Below are positions 27,659-35,730 of a DNA stretch of 64,000 nucleotides, one piece after another. The stretch comes from Natronococcus sp. A-GB7 (GTDB taxonomy: Archaea > Halobacteriota > Halobacteria > Halobacteriales > Natrialbaceae). Location of the stretch: contig NZ_JARUKV010000006.1 in the NCBI RefSeq assembly GCF_029688865.1, positions 118,893-182,892 on the forward strand, in the 5' to 3' direction. The translations under genes were made by a program, and so were the position numbers. The notes beneath the pieces are model-generated. The model was not told the DNA's origin. It made no database searches and saw only the letters and a program-made list of their open reading frames with translations. The stretch's first letter is position 1; the number at the start of each line of letters is the position of its first letter.

Positions 27659-28142
27659 CTCGGCCGAGATCGGGGCCGCCGACACTTGAGGGACCGGCCT
27701 TCCATGGCGTATGCTACCGAGAGACGATTCTCGAGCAGTCGTGAGGACGGCGTTCACCGCGGCCCCCTCGAGTTCGGGCAGACCCGGAAGAGCGGGATCT
27801 CGACTCGACCGTTGCCGTGAAGACGGCTCCGTGGGGCATGCGCGTTCGGGTCGGCGACTCTGACCTCGAACCGCAGTTCGTCGCACGAAGCCGGTGTCCG
27901 GTTCCAACTCCGATACTGCTGTCGACGCCGGTCCCCGCGTGGACCGAGCGTCGGTCCGCCGGAGGACGTACGCCCGATTCAACCCTACTCACGGGGCCGC
28001 CTTTACTTGAGTAAACGGATGCTCTCCTGAAAGCAACGTATAACTCTTCCCTTCTCTTTCGATGATTGAACCAGTCACATACTGATACAATTATTCGTCC
28101 AGTACTCGGAACGGTCTCGGTTTCGAGACAGAGTAACCCATC
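27659..28142. other. Intergenic region upstream of the LVIVD exoprotein
   Basis: No gene is supported in the GC-rich first 340 bases. From 28010 it becomes AT-richer (AACGTATAACTCTTCCC, ACTGATACAATTATTCG), probably the promoter of the exoprotein gene at 28143. Confidence 0.4.
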
Positions 28143-29543
28143 ATGAGCGACACACCACGCCGGACGCTGCTGAAACGGATCGGAATCGCCGGGCTGACGA
28201 CCGCCGCGGTCGGGACGGGGACGGCAGCCGGACGCGGACCGAACCACAACACGCCGAACACGCCCGGTCAGGCGAACGCGCGGACCCGCGGTCGTACCGA
28301 CCTGCTCGGGCACGAGTTGCCCGAAGGCGAGAAGCCCCGCTACACGTTCGGGACGACCAGCCCCGACGGGATGTGGGGCGGGGTCAGCAGCTTCCCCAGC
28401 AGCACCGGCACGAGCGGGAGCGACAGCAACGTCGTCGCGACGCTGTACGACCTCTCGGACCTCGAGAACCCGACGGTCGCCCACGAACTCGAGTGGCCCG
28501 AGGAGAACTACCGGTCGAACCACATGCGGTTCGACGGCACCCGCGACGGGCTCTACTACGTCACCCACGAGCGTGACGACGACAGCCTGGAGCCGCTTGG
28601 CATGTCGGTCGTCGACTTCGGCTGGGAGGAAGGCACCCCCGAGGACCCGGAGGTGCTGGCGACGGTGGACGCGCCGAACACCGGCTCACATACCAACGCC
28701 GAACACCCCGAGGACACGGTCATCTACATGATTGACAAAGCCAGCAGCGAGCCAGGCGTCATCCCCGTCGACGTCGACGACCCGGAAAACCCGGTGCGCC
28801 ACGACGCAGCCGGCCCCGACGGCTACTGTCACGCCCTCGAGGTCGACCCGATCCGGGACGTGCTCCACTGTGCGTACATCGGCGGGGACTTCGTGGGCTA
28901 CGTCATCCTCGATATCTCCAAGGACTCGTTACATCCCGAGGAGATCGGCCGGTTCGACTACGACGACCACCCCGACTACACCGAGGTCGGCGAGCCGGGG
29001 TTCGAGGACTGCCACCAAGCCCACTTCGATCCGAACCGCGACATCGCCATCGTCGGCGACGAGCTGTTCGGGGAGCTCCCCGGCGGGAAACACGTCTTCG
29101 ACATCGGCTGGGGCGAGGGGAGCCTCGATGATCCACGGCCGATCAGCCACTTCTACTCGCCCGATGCGAGGGAGCAGGACGTCGGCGTCTGGACGACGCA
29201 CTTCCACGACATCCTCACGGACGGCGACGAGACGCTGCTGGTCGACGGCGGCTACTCCCAGGGCTTCTGGGTCGCCAACATCACCGATCCCGAGAACCCC
29301 GTGGCGACCGAGCGCTTCGCGACCGACCTCGAGCTAGATCGAGCCGACACGCGCCACTCGCCGGGGACGGCCCCCTACAACTGGTCGGCGGTGTGGAACG
29401 ACGAACGGGAGTTCGCCTTCTCGAGCGACACCATCACCGGCGCCTACACCTTCTCGGTCGACGCCCGCCCTGCCCGCGGGAAAGACGGTGGGGGTCCGGG
29501 CTCGCACTACGACCTCGAGAAAATTCTCGAGCGGTTCAGTTGA
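28143..29543 (+). CDS. Tat-exported LVIVD-repeat (beta-propeller-like) protein, copy 1
   Basis: A 466-residue exported protein. The signal is MSDTPRRTLLKRIGIAGLTT. The mature part repeats blades of the form LYDLSDLENPTVAHEL, MSVVDFGWEEGTPEDPEVLA, VIPVDVDDPENPV, VILDISKDSLHPEEIG and VANITDPENPVATERF. This is the LVIVD pattern of secreted propeller proteins. His- and Asp-rich loops (CHALEV, CHQAHF, TTHFHDIL) could bind metal, but no activity is known. It ends GGGPGSHYDLEKILERFS, and the paralogue at 44206 shares that end. Protein-binding or surface role is inferred. Confidence 0.85.
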   Translation: MSDTPRRTLLKRIGIAGLTTAAVGTGTAAGRGPNHNTPNTPGQANARTRGRTDLLGHELPEGEKPRYTFGTTSPDGMWGGVSSFPSSTGTSGSDSNVVATLYDLSDLENPTVAHELEWPEENYRSNHMRFDGTRDGLYYVTHERDDDSLEPLGMSVVDFGWEEGTPEDPEVLATVDAPNTGSHTNAEHPEDTVIYMIDKASSEPGVIPVDVDDPENPVRHDAAGPDGYCHALEVDPIRDVLHCAYIGGDFVGYVILDISKDSLHPEEIGRFDYDDHPDYTEVGEPGFEDCHQAHFDPNRDIAIVGDELFGELPGGKHVFDIGWGEGSLDDPRPISHFYSPDAREQDVGVWTTHFHDILTDGDETLLVDGGYSQGFWVANITDPENPVATERFATDLELDRADTRHSPGTAPYNWSAVWNDEREFAFSSDTITGAYTFSVDARPARGKDGGGPGSHYDLEKILERFS

Positions 29544-29634
29544 GCCGTTCGCGCGAGTGCCGTGCGTCCGAGCACCCAGCACTCGTGCACAAAGCGGACC
29601 GATAGCTCGAGGCGCCGGCTCCCACAGTCCGGGT

Positions 29635-29715
29635 GACATCCTCCTCGCCGCAAACGGAGCGGCATCGGAGATCCCTCAGACAGTCGGGCTACGCCCGACG
29701 ACGGCGAGGATTCCC
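29635..29715 (-). repeat. Isolated IS200/IS605-type right end (relic)
   Basis: Read on the minus strand this is GGGAATCCTCGCCGTC, a ~45-base loop, then GGCGAGGAGGATGTCAC. It has the same bases and order as the right ends of the two IS elements (GGAATCCTCG ... GGGGAGGATGTCAA). No transposase gene is attached. The central loop itself contains a short stem (GTCGGGC/GCCCGAC). It may be a decayed or miniature element. Confidence 0.6.
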
Positions 29716-29778
29716 ACGCACGGGGAATACCAGCTAGATCAACTGTTTCGAATCGGCAGTGTTGAGACAGTTCCTTGG

Positions 29779-29851
29779 TCGGCGAGTTCGGGTCGTGCCA
29801 CGGGAGGGAGAGCAGGGCGAGTATCCTCGAGCTTGCTCTCGAGGCGGTTCA
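29779..29851 (+). repeat. Direct repeat flanking the regulator/toxin island, left copy
   Basis: Contains GGCGAGTTCGG, GTGCCACGGGAGGGA and GTATCCTCGAGCTTG in order. The segment at 32109-32172 has the same order with an internal ten-base gap. The two enclose four genes and relics of 2.3 kb that look foreign, so they may mark its insertion. Confidence 0.5.
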
Positions 29852-30295
29852 CGCCGACCACAGATCTTCCATTCGCGTTTCGACTGCAGCAAGGACCGTC
29901 GAGTACACTTCAAGTGGGTGAAGCGAAGGCAGGGAGAGGTCGGTTACCTCTTCAGCAGTTGGTGGGCAATGAAAGTGCAAGCGAGTGTTGTGGGAGTTCG
30001 GATGGCGATCCCAGCGACACTCCCACCGCGTCCCGTCGAGCGGTTCTTCGACGTAGTGTACCGAGAAATCACCGGTCGTGAACCACCGGATATCGAGTCG
30101 AGCAGTGGCGATTGACTCCGGATACTGGTTTTCGTCGAGCACTGCACGGAGGAGTCGCGGTTCGTGGCTGTTCGGATCGAACCTTGTCTCCGTAACCAAC
30201 GAATCTGACCCGAGCTGTCGCTCGAGCAGCTGGAGGGTCTGTCGGTCGGGTGGTCCAACCGAGTCTCGTGGCTCGTCATCCGGTGAGGGACCCAT
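29849..30295 (-). CDS. Partner protein of the DUF7342-like regulator
   Basis: A 148-residue protein, cytoplasmic and unrecognised. It contains DRQTLQLLERQLGSDSLVTE, LRAVLDENQYPESIATARLD and a His/Arg-rich stretch RWECRWDRHPNSHNTRLHFH. The last resembles an RNA- or metal-binding surface. The ATG directly abuts the stop of the regulator gene (no gap), so translation is coupled. Such two-gene units of a winged-helix protein plus a ~150-residue partner recur in haloarchaeal accessory regions and may be toxin-antitoxin-like; that is inference. Confidence 0.68.
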   Translation of the reverse strand: MGPSPDDEPRDSVGPPDRQTLQLLERQLGSDSLVTETRFDPNSHEPRLLRAVLDENQYPESIATARLDIRWFTTGDFSVHYVEEPLDGTRWECRWDRHPNSHNTRLHFHCPPTAEEVTDLSLPSLHPLEVYSTVLAAVETRMEDLWSA

Positions 30296-30817
30296 TTATG
30301 CTGGAATGAGGTGACCGTCGTTCTGCGAGAGCTGGCGAGCAAGCTCATAGAGGCGCATATCTCGACGTACACCCTGCCAGTCGCTCACTGCGGCCATCCG
30401 TTCGTGGTGAGTCTCGTGATCGCCTCGATCGAACACGGCCACGTCCGTCGGATTCGTGACTCCGAACTGCTCCTGGAACTCCGCGTGCCGTTCCTCGAGC
30501 GCTCGGACCCGATCGATGATCTCATCGATGGTTAGATCCTCTGCGATTCGGCTTGCGTCCTGCCACTCGAGGTATGCCTCGTTCCGTTCGTACTGTGGGG
30601 GACGACTGCCAGTGTTCGCTCGAACGATTCCCATCTCGGACAACCGATCCAGGTGCTTTTTCGCGGCGTTTGGAGAGCAGTCTGCCAATTCTGCAATCTC
30701 CGTGTGTGGGGTGGGTGAGGTAACGCCAAGCGCGACCTCGTAGACTCGACCGAACGTATCAGTTCCTGCCTGCCATCGTTGGCGATCGGGTTCTGGTGCC
30801 GGGTCGAACTCGGTCAT
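30296..30817 (-). CDS. Winged-helix regulator, DUF7342-like
   Basis: A 173-residue predicted DNA-binding protein. Residues about 28-85 make the winged helix (VALGVTSPTPHTEIAELADC, NAAKKHLDRLSEMGIVRANT), with the wing ending SRPPQYERNEAY. A helical second half (TIDEIIDRVRALEERHAEFQ) and the C-terminal RDMRLYELARQL follow. The order resembles the regulator at 5591. It is the first gene of the pair with 30295, sharing one transcript; AT-rich sequence at 30840-30870 provides a promoter. Confidence 0.78.
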   Translation of the reverse strand: MTEFDPAPEPDRQRWQAGTDTFGRVYEVALGVTSPTPHTEIAELADCSPNAAKKHLDRLSEMGIVRANTGSRPPQYERNEAYLEWQDASRIAEDLTIDEIIDRVRALEERHAEFQEQFGVTNPTDVAVFDRGDHETHHERMAAVSDWQGVRRDMRLYELARQLSQNDGHLIPA

Positions 30818-30956
30818 GGGTGTCTATACACGGCTACGTTCAATATATCTTTGTATCTTTCACATATTTGGTGGCAGCTGTGATTCAAGCCATGTAGCGA
30901 AGCTGATGTAAAATACCATTCGCCTGTGCCAAGCGGTTGCCCCTTTACACCGGTCG

Positions 30957-30977
30957 CGCTCTGTGTTCAACAGAGCG
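30957..30977. repeat. Perfect stem-loop, 8-bp arms
   Basis: CGCTCTGT GTTCA ACAGAGCG, an intergenic hairpin between the two operons of the island. It has no T-run after it on either strand, so it may be a structural or mobile-element end signal, not a terminator. Confidence 0.5.
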
Positions 30978-31045
30978 TTCGTACCAGTTGCTGAGGATGC
31001 ATCGTCGCCGCTGATAGATATACTACCTTTTAGCCGGGTTTGAAA

Positions 31046-31065
31046 CGCGCCGTGTTTACGGCGCG
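31046..31065 (-). terminator. Stem-loop over the stop codon of the HVO_A0114-like gene
   Basis: A perfect 8-bp-arm hairpin (CGCGCCGT GTTT ACGGCGCG) that overlaps the TAA stop codon. On the minus strand it is followed by TTTCAAACC, only weakly T-rich. It could end transcription or protect the mRNA 3' end. Confidence 0.35.
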
Positions 31066-31505
31066 GCGGTGGCCGTGTCGCCAGTCTCTGGATCGAACGG
31101 GAGGTCAATAACGAGTTTGTCGAACCAGACGACCGGACGCTTACTCTGGCCGTCTTCCTCGAAGAAGATGATGCCCAACTGGGCGAGCCGGCTGAGTTCC
31201 TCGTGGACGTTCTTCACGTCTCGGTCAACGACCCGTGCAGTCTCGTTGATGCTGGCTGGCTCTTCCTGGCGGATGGCTTCGATGAGATCGAGGACGCGCG
31301 GCGTCAGCGTCTCCATGAGATCGTCGTAGCTGGTGAACGAGAGCGTCGGCGTAGAATCCACCGCATCGCCCTCTTCGAGCGCCTTGATCCCATTGGTGAC
31401 GTCATCGTGGAACTCACTTGACGACTTCACGGTCACGACGAGGGTCGATTCGACCCGAAGCTGTTCGCGCTCCATCGGGTGCAGCGGCGGCGTGGTATCG
31501 TTCAT
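31056..31505 (-). CDS. HVO_A0114-family putative DNA-binding antitoxin
   Basis: A 149-residue protein. The N-terminal half has STLVVTVKSSSEFHDDVTNG. A winged helix occupies about residues 68-120 (RVLDLIEAIRQEEPASINET, ARVVDRDVKNVHEELSRLAQ, LGIIFFEEDG). This fits the HVO_A0114 family, which is regularly encoded just after a TumE-type gene, as here. It probably serves as antitoxin and autorepressor; the inverted repeats at 31874-31924 are a fitting operator. The toxin partner is frameshifted, so it may now be an orphan repressor. Confidence 0.82.
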   Translation of the reverse strand: MNDTTPPLHPMEREQLRVESTLVVTVKSSSEFHDDVTNGIKALEEGDAVDSTPTLSFTSYDDLMETLTPRVLDLIEAIRQEEPASINETARVVDRDVKNVHEELSRLAQLGIIFFEEDGQSKRPVVWFDKLVIDLPFDPETGDTATAAP

Positions 31506-31530
31506 GGGTTATCACCGTGGTGTGATGGCG

Positions 31531-31867
31531 TCACTTGACCTCGAACTCGGCTTTCGGGATCTCGCTCCAGAACCGTTCCAGAGTTCGATCATCCCAGGGA
31601 ACGTGATGATGTCTGGGTCCGGTTCTGGTGCGACGTGCAGTTCGTGCCCTTTGGTGTCTTCGTGCGAGTTATCGTACCGACGAATCGTCCCGTCATCAAG
31701 CGTGCGGGGTGGGTCCGGCTCCGTCTCGCCGTAGTGGAGCTTGTAAGCCCATCTAGACGGGTACGCGTTACGGTCCGTCCGCATGCAGAACACACGGATG
31801 CAGTCCCGTCGGGGTACTTCCTCCCCTCGCTCACGCCATCCAGGTCGTCTTCGGTCAGTGCAGCCAT
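31531..31867 (-). pseudogene. TumE-family toxin gene with two frameshifts
   Basis: Three pieces in two frames make one protein. The start is MAALTEDDLDGVSEGRKYPDGT. After a one-base loss near 31795 comes IRVFCMRTDRNAYPSRWAYK, continuing LHYGETEPDPPRTLDDGTIR and EDTKGHELHVAPEPDPDIIT, then FPGMIELWN. After a second one-base loss near 31577 the end is RFWSEIPKAEFEVK and TGA at 31531. That order matches haloarchaeal TumE-type (DUF6516-like) toxins as I know them. Two independent one-base losses should abolish the toxin. It lies 25 bases upstream of the antitoxin gene. Confidence 0.75.
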
Positions 31868-31873
31868 CCTCAT

Positions 31874-31924
31874 CTATTGGTACATAGGCCAATAGCATAG
31901 GGCTATTGGTCAGAAAAACAATAG
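31874..31924. promoter_or_regulatory. Double inverted-repeat operator at the toxin-antitoxin promoter
   Basis: Two dyads in a row: CTATTGG (31874-31880) with CCAATAG (31889-31895), then CTATTGG (31903-31909) with CAATAG (31919-31924). They start right at the ATG-proximal side of the TumE gene, over the place where a leaderless promoter must lie. Four half-sites with even spacing are what a dimeric winged-helix autorepressor would use. Confidence 0.6.
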
Positions 31925-32108
31925 CAGTCGTTGCACTCACAATACTCATACGATTGCTCTTCACCGGTCCATGTCATCACGTCGTGTCTCACATTCCCCT
32001 GATACCTCGTACACCCCGTGCTTGCTTCGTCGGGAACGGGAAACTCGCCGAAACAGTGCCTCCTCCGTACGTGTCACCCTCATAAACCGTGAGTTCGATT
32101 GTCTTTTG

Positions 32109-32172
32109 CTCGGCGAGTTCGGATTGTGCCGAGGTAGGGAGTATCCTCGGGCTTGACCTCGAGCGGTACAGC
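32109..32172 (+). repeat. Direct repeat flanking the regulator/toxin island, right copy
   Basis: CGGCGAGTTCGG, GTGCCGAGGTAGGGA and GTATCCTCGGGCTTG in the same order and orientation as at 29779-29851. A second short match (GACCGATAGCT plus ~25 similar bases) occurs at 32214 and 29597. The remaining sequence from 31925 to 32296 shows no gene; TTTATTTGTCTCAG near 32265 may be the promoter of the gene at 32297. Confidence 0.5.
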
Positions 32173-32296
32173 TGAGTCGTCGATCGTCGTGCGTTCGGTG
32201 CCCTCCGAAGGGGCGACCGATAGCTAGCGGCGTCGACTCCCCGCAGTCGGGATAGCTGGTTCCTTTATTTGTCTCAGTGATGAAATTAGTACTACA

Positions 32297-32791
32297 ATGG
32301 ATCCGCCAGACCGGCCATCGGAGCGACGAGTCGTGCTCTACCTCCGCCAGCACGCGTCCGTGGCGCTCGTCGATAGGCTGTGCCGGCTCGTCGAGCGGGT
32401 CCGACGCCTCGAGGCCGACGGCGTCGCCGCCGTGGCCGTCGCGACCTGGGGGCCCGTGACGCCCGCTCTCGAGCGGCTCGGCGACACCGGGCCGTCGGTC
32501 TCGTTTACGATCGACGCGTTCCAGGCGTGGGCCGAGCGCGAGGGGTACACGCTCGGGCCGGCGTTCAGCCGTCACGAAACCACGTCGTTGCTTGAGTCCC
32601 GGCCGCGCACCGAACTCCGGGTGCCGACCGCGTGTCTGGCCGTCTACGCCGACGGCGAGCTGATCTGTGTCGTGCCTTGTTCGGACGGGGAGCGAACCTA
32701 CAGCGTCGGGGCCTGTCTCGACGCGCTCGAGGCCGGGCGGAGCGACCCGTTCGCGGCGTCCCGCGAGGACGCGACGGCGTTCCTCGAATAG
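32297..32791 (+). CDS. Conserved haloarchaeal HTH-annotated protein
   Basis: A 164-residue cytoplasmic protein matching a haloarchaeal family usually annotated HTH-domain protein. It begins ERRVVLYLRQHASVALVDRL, passes VAVATWGPVTPALE and AFQAWAEREGYTLGPAF, and ends with the family's conserved LRVPTACLAVYADGELICVV and PCSDGERTYSVGACLDALEA. The fold of the C-terminal strand-rich half is unknown. It is monocistronic, with an AT-rich upstream region (TTTATTTGTCTCAGTGATG). Confidence 0.75.
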   Translation: MDPPDRPSERRVVLYLRQHASVALVDRLCRLVERVRRLEADGVAAVAVATWGPVTPALERLGDTGPSVSFTIDAFQAWAEREGYTLGPAFSRHETTSLLESRPRTELRVPTACLAVYADGELICVVPCSDGERTYSVGACLDALEAGRSDPFAASREDATAFLE

Positions 32792-32956
32792 GCGGGCGGT
32801 GACACGGTGAGGACGTTGTGTCGGTGTCGACGGCGGCCCGGCGGGGGAGGCGGCCGCCGACGGAGTCCTCGAGGGCCAGTCGATCGCGCCGTCGTCGGTC
32901 CGCGATCTCGCCGGAGGCGGTCGTGCTGTCGCGAGGCGTTTCGTCCTACGGGGGGC

Positions 32957-33017
32957 TTCCTCAACGAGGAAGGCCGCGTCAGCGCGTTCGTGTTGGTGAC
33001 GGACGCCGTCCTCGAGT
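32957..33017 (-). pseudogene. Fragment of an AglF-like nucleotidyltransferase
   Basis: The minus strand reads RADAAFLVEEAP, matching RTDAAFLVEEVP of the intact gene at 34696. Nucleotide similarity covers about 60 bases (CGAGGAAGGCCGCGTC and GACG-CGTCCTCGAG shared with 35036-35092). The rest of the 32792-33105 gap shows no gene. This is a short leftover of a second copy. Confidence 0.55.
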
Positions 33018-33105
33018 GTTCGATAGAAGGTGCGACAGCCCGATAGCGCATACTTCCGTCCTCAGGTGCGGGAAGCGGTCGAGGGTCGGTCACCGCCGAC
33101 GTGGC

Positions 33106-34485
33106 TCAGCCGGCCGGCTCGATGTTCTGGTTGATGCGGAAGAGGTTGTCCGGATCGTACGTCGCCTTGATCTCACGGAGGCGCTCGTAGTTGTCGCCGT
33201 AGGAAGCTCGGATCCGATCCTCGCCTTCGTCCATCATGAAGTTGACATACGAGCCCCCGACCGTGTGCGGGTGGACCGCCTCCCAGTAGCTGCGGGCCCA
33301 GTCCGTGATCGCCTCCGCGTTGCCCGGGTCCGGATCGACGCCGACCATCGCCATCGAGTAGGTCGCCTCACGATGGCCCCACGCGGTCTCGTCCCCGTCG
33401 ACCGCGTGGACGGCCCGGTCGATGGGGTAGAGATGCATCCCGGACTTCGGCGTCGGGACCTCGGCGAAGCGTTCGTGCTCGGCGATAGCCTCATCGGTCA
33501 GTTCGTACACGAGGTCTCCCTTCCAGTACCAGTGGTCGCCCGGCGGGTAGAGCCCGTCGAACATGCTCTGGACTGCCGGGTATGGCATCGGATCGACGTG
33601 TTCGAAGAGCGGCTCAGCGACGTCTCGCGCCGGCTGAATCACGTCCTCGGCCTCGTCTTCCGGTCCCAGATAGCACCACATCAGGCCACAGACGTTCTCT
33701 CCGTGGATCGCTTCCGGGAAGGGGTCACCCGGTACCTCGTGGATCAGGTAGAAGGCGTAGACGTCCGCCGGTTGGGCCGGCAGCCACTCGCGGTACCACT
33801 GCATCGTCTCCTCGAGGGCGTCGATCGGCCAGAACAGCGGGCCGGCGACGACGGTCTCGACCGGGTGCAGCTCGAATTCGAACGCGGTGACCACGCCGAA
33901 GTTGCCGCCGCCCCCGCGCAGCGCCCAGAACAGGTCCGCGTGTTCGTCCTCGCTCGCGTGGACCAGGCGGCCGTCGGCCAGCACGACGTCCGCGCCGACC
34001 AAGTTGTCGATCGTCAGTCCGTGCTTGCGGCTCAGATAGCCGTGCCCGCCGCCGAGGGTGAGTCCACCGACACCCGTCGTCGAGATGATACCGCTGACCG
34101 TCGCCAGCCCGAACGCGTGGGTGGCGTGATCGACGTCACCCCAGGTGCAGCCGGGTTCGACGTGGACGGTCCGCGCCTCGGGATCGACACGGACCCCGGT
34201 CATCTCCGAGAGGTCGATCACCAACCCATCGTCGACTGTGGCCAACCCCGCGCCGTTGTGGCCCCCGCTCCGAATCGCCGTTTCGAGGCCGTGGTCGCGC
34301 CCGAAGCCGACGGCTGCGATCACGTCGGCGACGTCGGAACACCGGGCGATCACCCGCGGGTGTTTGTCGATCATCGCGTTGTACACGGCGCGAGCGTCGT
34401 CGAACTCCTGATCGTCCGGTCGGATCAACTCGCCCCGGAGCGTGTCCCCGAACTGCTCGAGTTCTGTGTCGTCTGTCGTTGCCAT
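33106..34485 (-). CDS. FAD-linked oxidoreductase, berberine-bridge-enzyme family
   Basis: A 459-residue flavoprotein. The PCMH-type FAD domain has RSGGHNGAG, whose His76 is the usual site of covalent FAD, then LTLGGGHGYLSRKHG and LRGGGGNFGVVTAFEFE. The C-terminal BBE motif is YGDNYERLREIKATYDPDNL. The second covalent Cys of true berberine bridge enzymes is His/Gly here (GGGHG), so FAD should be attached at one point. Related enzymes oxidise sugars or alcohols with oxygen. I start at MATTDD, which follows an AGGAGG-like site (GGGAGGAAAACC). Confidence 0.93.
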   Translation of the reverse strand: MATTDDTELEQFGDTLRGELIRPDDQEFDDARAVYNAMIDKHPRVIARCSDVADVIAAVGFGRDHGLETAIRSGGHNGAGLATVDDGLVIDLSEMTGVRVDPEARTVHVEPGCTWGDVDHATHAFGLATVSGIISTTGVGGLTLGGGHGYLSRKHGLTIDNLVGADVVLADGRLVHASEDEHADLFWALRGGGGNFGVVTAFEFELHPVETVVAGPLFWPIDALEETMQWYREWLPAQPADVYAFYLIHEVPGDPFPEAIHGENVCGLMWCYLGPEDEAEDVIQPARDVAEPLFEHVDPMPYPAVQSMFDGLYPPGDHWYWKGDLVYELTDEAIAEHERFAEVPTPKSGMHLYPIDRAVHAVDGDETAWGHREATYSMAMVGVDPDPGNAEAITDWARSYWEAVHPHTVGGSYVNFMMDEGEDRIRASYGDNYERLREIKATYDPDNLFRINQNIEPAG

Positions 34486-34695
34486 GGGTTTTCCTCCCTG
34501 AAAACGGGGTAGTGCCCTCGGCAACACGGCTGCGATGCGCTACCAAGTGCAGGTTCCGACTATCACTGCCAGCGGAAAATAGGCATCTCCCGACGTGCCG
34601 GCAGTCACTGACCGGTGTGCAGACGCTGACGTCCTCCCTCTCGCTCGATACCTGGTTGCCAGAGTCGGTCGGTTAGGCTGCGGTGGCAGCGGGCG

Positions 34696-35427
34696 TCAGT
34701 CGGCCGTCGCCGGAACCGTCTCCTGGAGGCGCTGTTCGGCCTCCTCTCGGTCCTCCGGGTAGCCGACGTCGATGCGCCAGCCCTCGAGGCCGATCGCGTC
34801 GATGGTGCGTCCGCTCTGGATCAACAGGTCGACGGCGTCGCTGATCTCGTACTCGCCGCGGTCAGAGGGCTGAACGAGGTGACAGGCGTGGAAGATCGCG
34901 GGCGTAAAGGTGTAGAACCCGGTCATCACGAGATTGGATGGCGGGTCGTCGGGCTTCTCGACGACGTCCGTGATCTCGCCGTAGGCGTTGGTGTCACAGA
35001 CCCCGTAGCGGGACGCCTCGTCCCAGGGGACCTCCTCGACGAGGAAGGCCGCGTCCGTGCGGTTTTCCTGTTGACGGCGGACGACGTCCTCGAGGTTCGC
35101 CTCGAAGACGTTGTCGCCCAGGATCAGCATGAAGTCGTCCTCGATGTGGTCTTCGACACACAGCAGGGCGTGGGCGAGCCCGTCCTGTTCGCGCTGGTGG
35201 GTGTACGTGATCGGGACGCCGCGGTACTCGTCGCCGTAGTGGTCGATGATTCGTTCTTTGAGGTAGCCGACGACGACGATCAGTTCGCTCGCGCCCAGCT
35301 CGACGAGCTGATCGAAGCAGTGCGTGAGGATCGGCTCCTCGTCGATCTCGACCATACCCTTCGGTTTGTCCTCGGTCAACGGTCTGAGTCGGGTTCCCTC
35401 TCCGGCGGCGAGTACGACAGCTTGCAT
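34696..35427 (-). CDS. aglF: Sugar-1-phosphate nucleotidyltransferase (AglF-like)
   Basis: A 243-residue nucleotidyltransferase. It opens with the signature MQAVVLAAGEGTRLRPLTED (G-x-GTRLRPLT) and KPKGM, then DDFMLILGDNVFEANL (metal Asp), VEEVPWDEASRYGVC, VVEKPDDPPSN and GWRIDVGYPEDREEAEQRL. It closely resembles Haloferax AglF, which makes UDP-glucose from UTP and glucose-1-phosphate for S-layer N-glycans. It lacks the C-terminal left-handed beta-helix of GlmU-type relatives. An ATG seven codons upstream (35448) is possible. The sugar nucleotide may feed the dehydrogenases in this window. Confidence 0.85.
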   Translation of the reverse strand: MQAVVLAAGEGTRLRPLTEDKPKGMVEIDEEPILTHCFDQLVELGASELIVVVGYLKERIIDHYGDEYRGVPITYTHQREQDGLAHALLCVEDHIEDDFMLILGDNVFEANLEDVVRRQQENRTDAAFLVEEVPWDEASRYGVCDTNAYGEITDVVEKPDDPPSNLVMTGFYTFTPAIFHACHLVQPSDRGEYEISDAVDLLIQSGRTIDAIGLEGWRIDVGYPEDREEAEQRLQETVPATAD

Positions 35428-35730
35428 AGTCCCGACGGATGTGTTCATGATATAATAGGTTTTTGGACTGATGAAAGTTTCAGCAGCGGGAACGTCGGCG
35501 GCGATTTCGACGTTCGGTTTCGTCGATGCAACTTCCGAGAGTCGGCACCGACTTCCGGGGAGTTCAGATCGAGGGCGCGAGTCCCGAAGCGCGCGGGTCG
35601 AGAGTCGCGCTCGAGCGGGTCGTCCGGTCCCGGTCGATGCGCTCCCGACCGCCCCCGCTGCTGTCGACGTACCACGGTCATCGCGCGACGAAGCCCTGGG
35701 TGCTGGGGCCCGCGCCCGACCGGGAGCGCG

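Noticed and set aside
32818..34512. A 564-codon plus-strand frame opposite the flavoprotein
   Set aside because: No start signal or family motif; the minus strand has the complete BBE family signatures.
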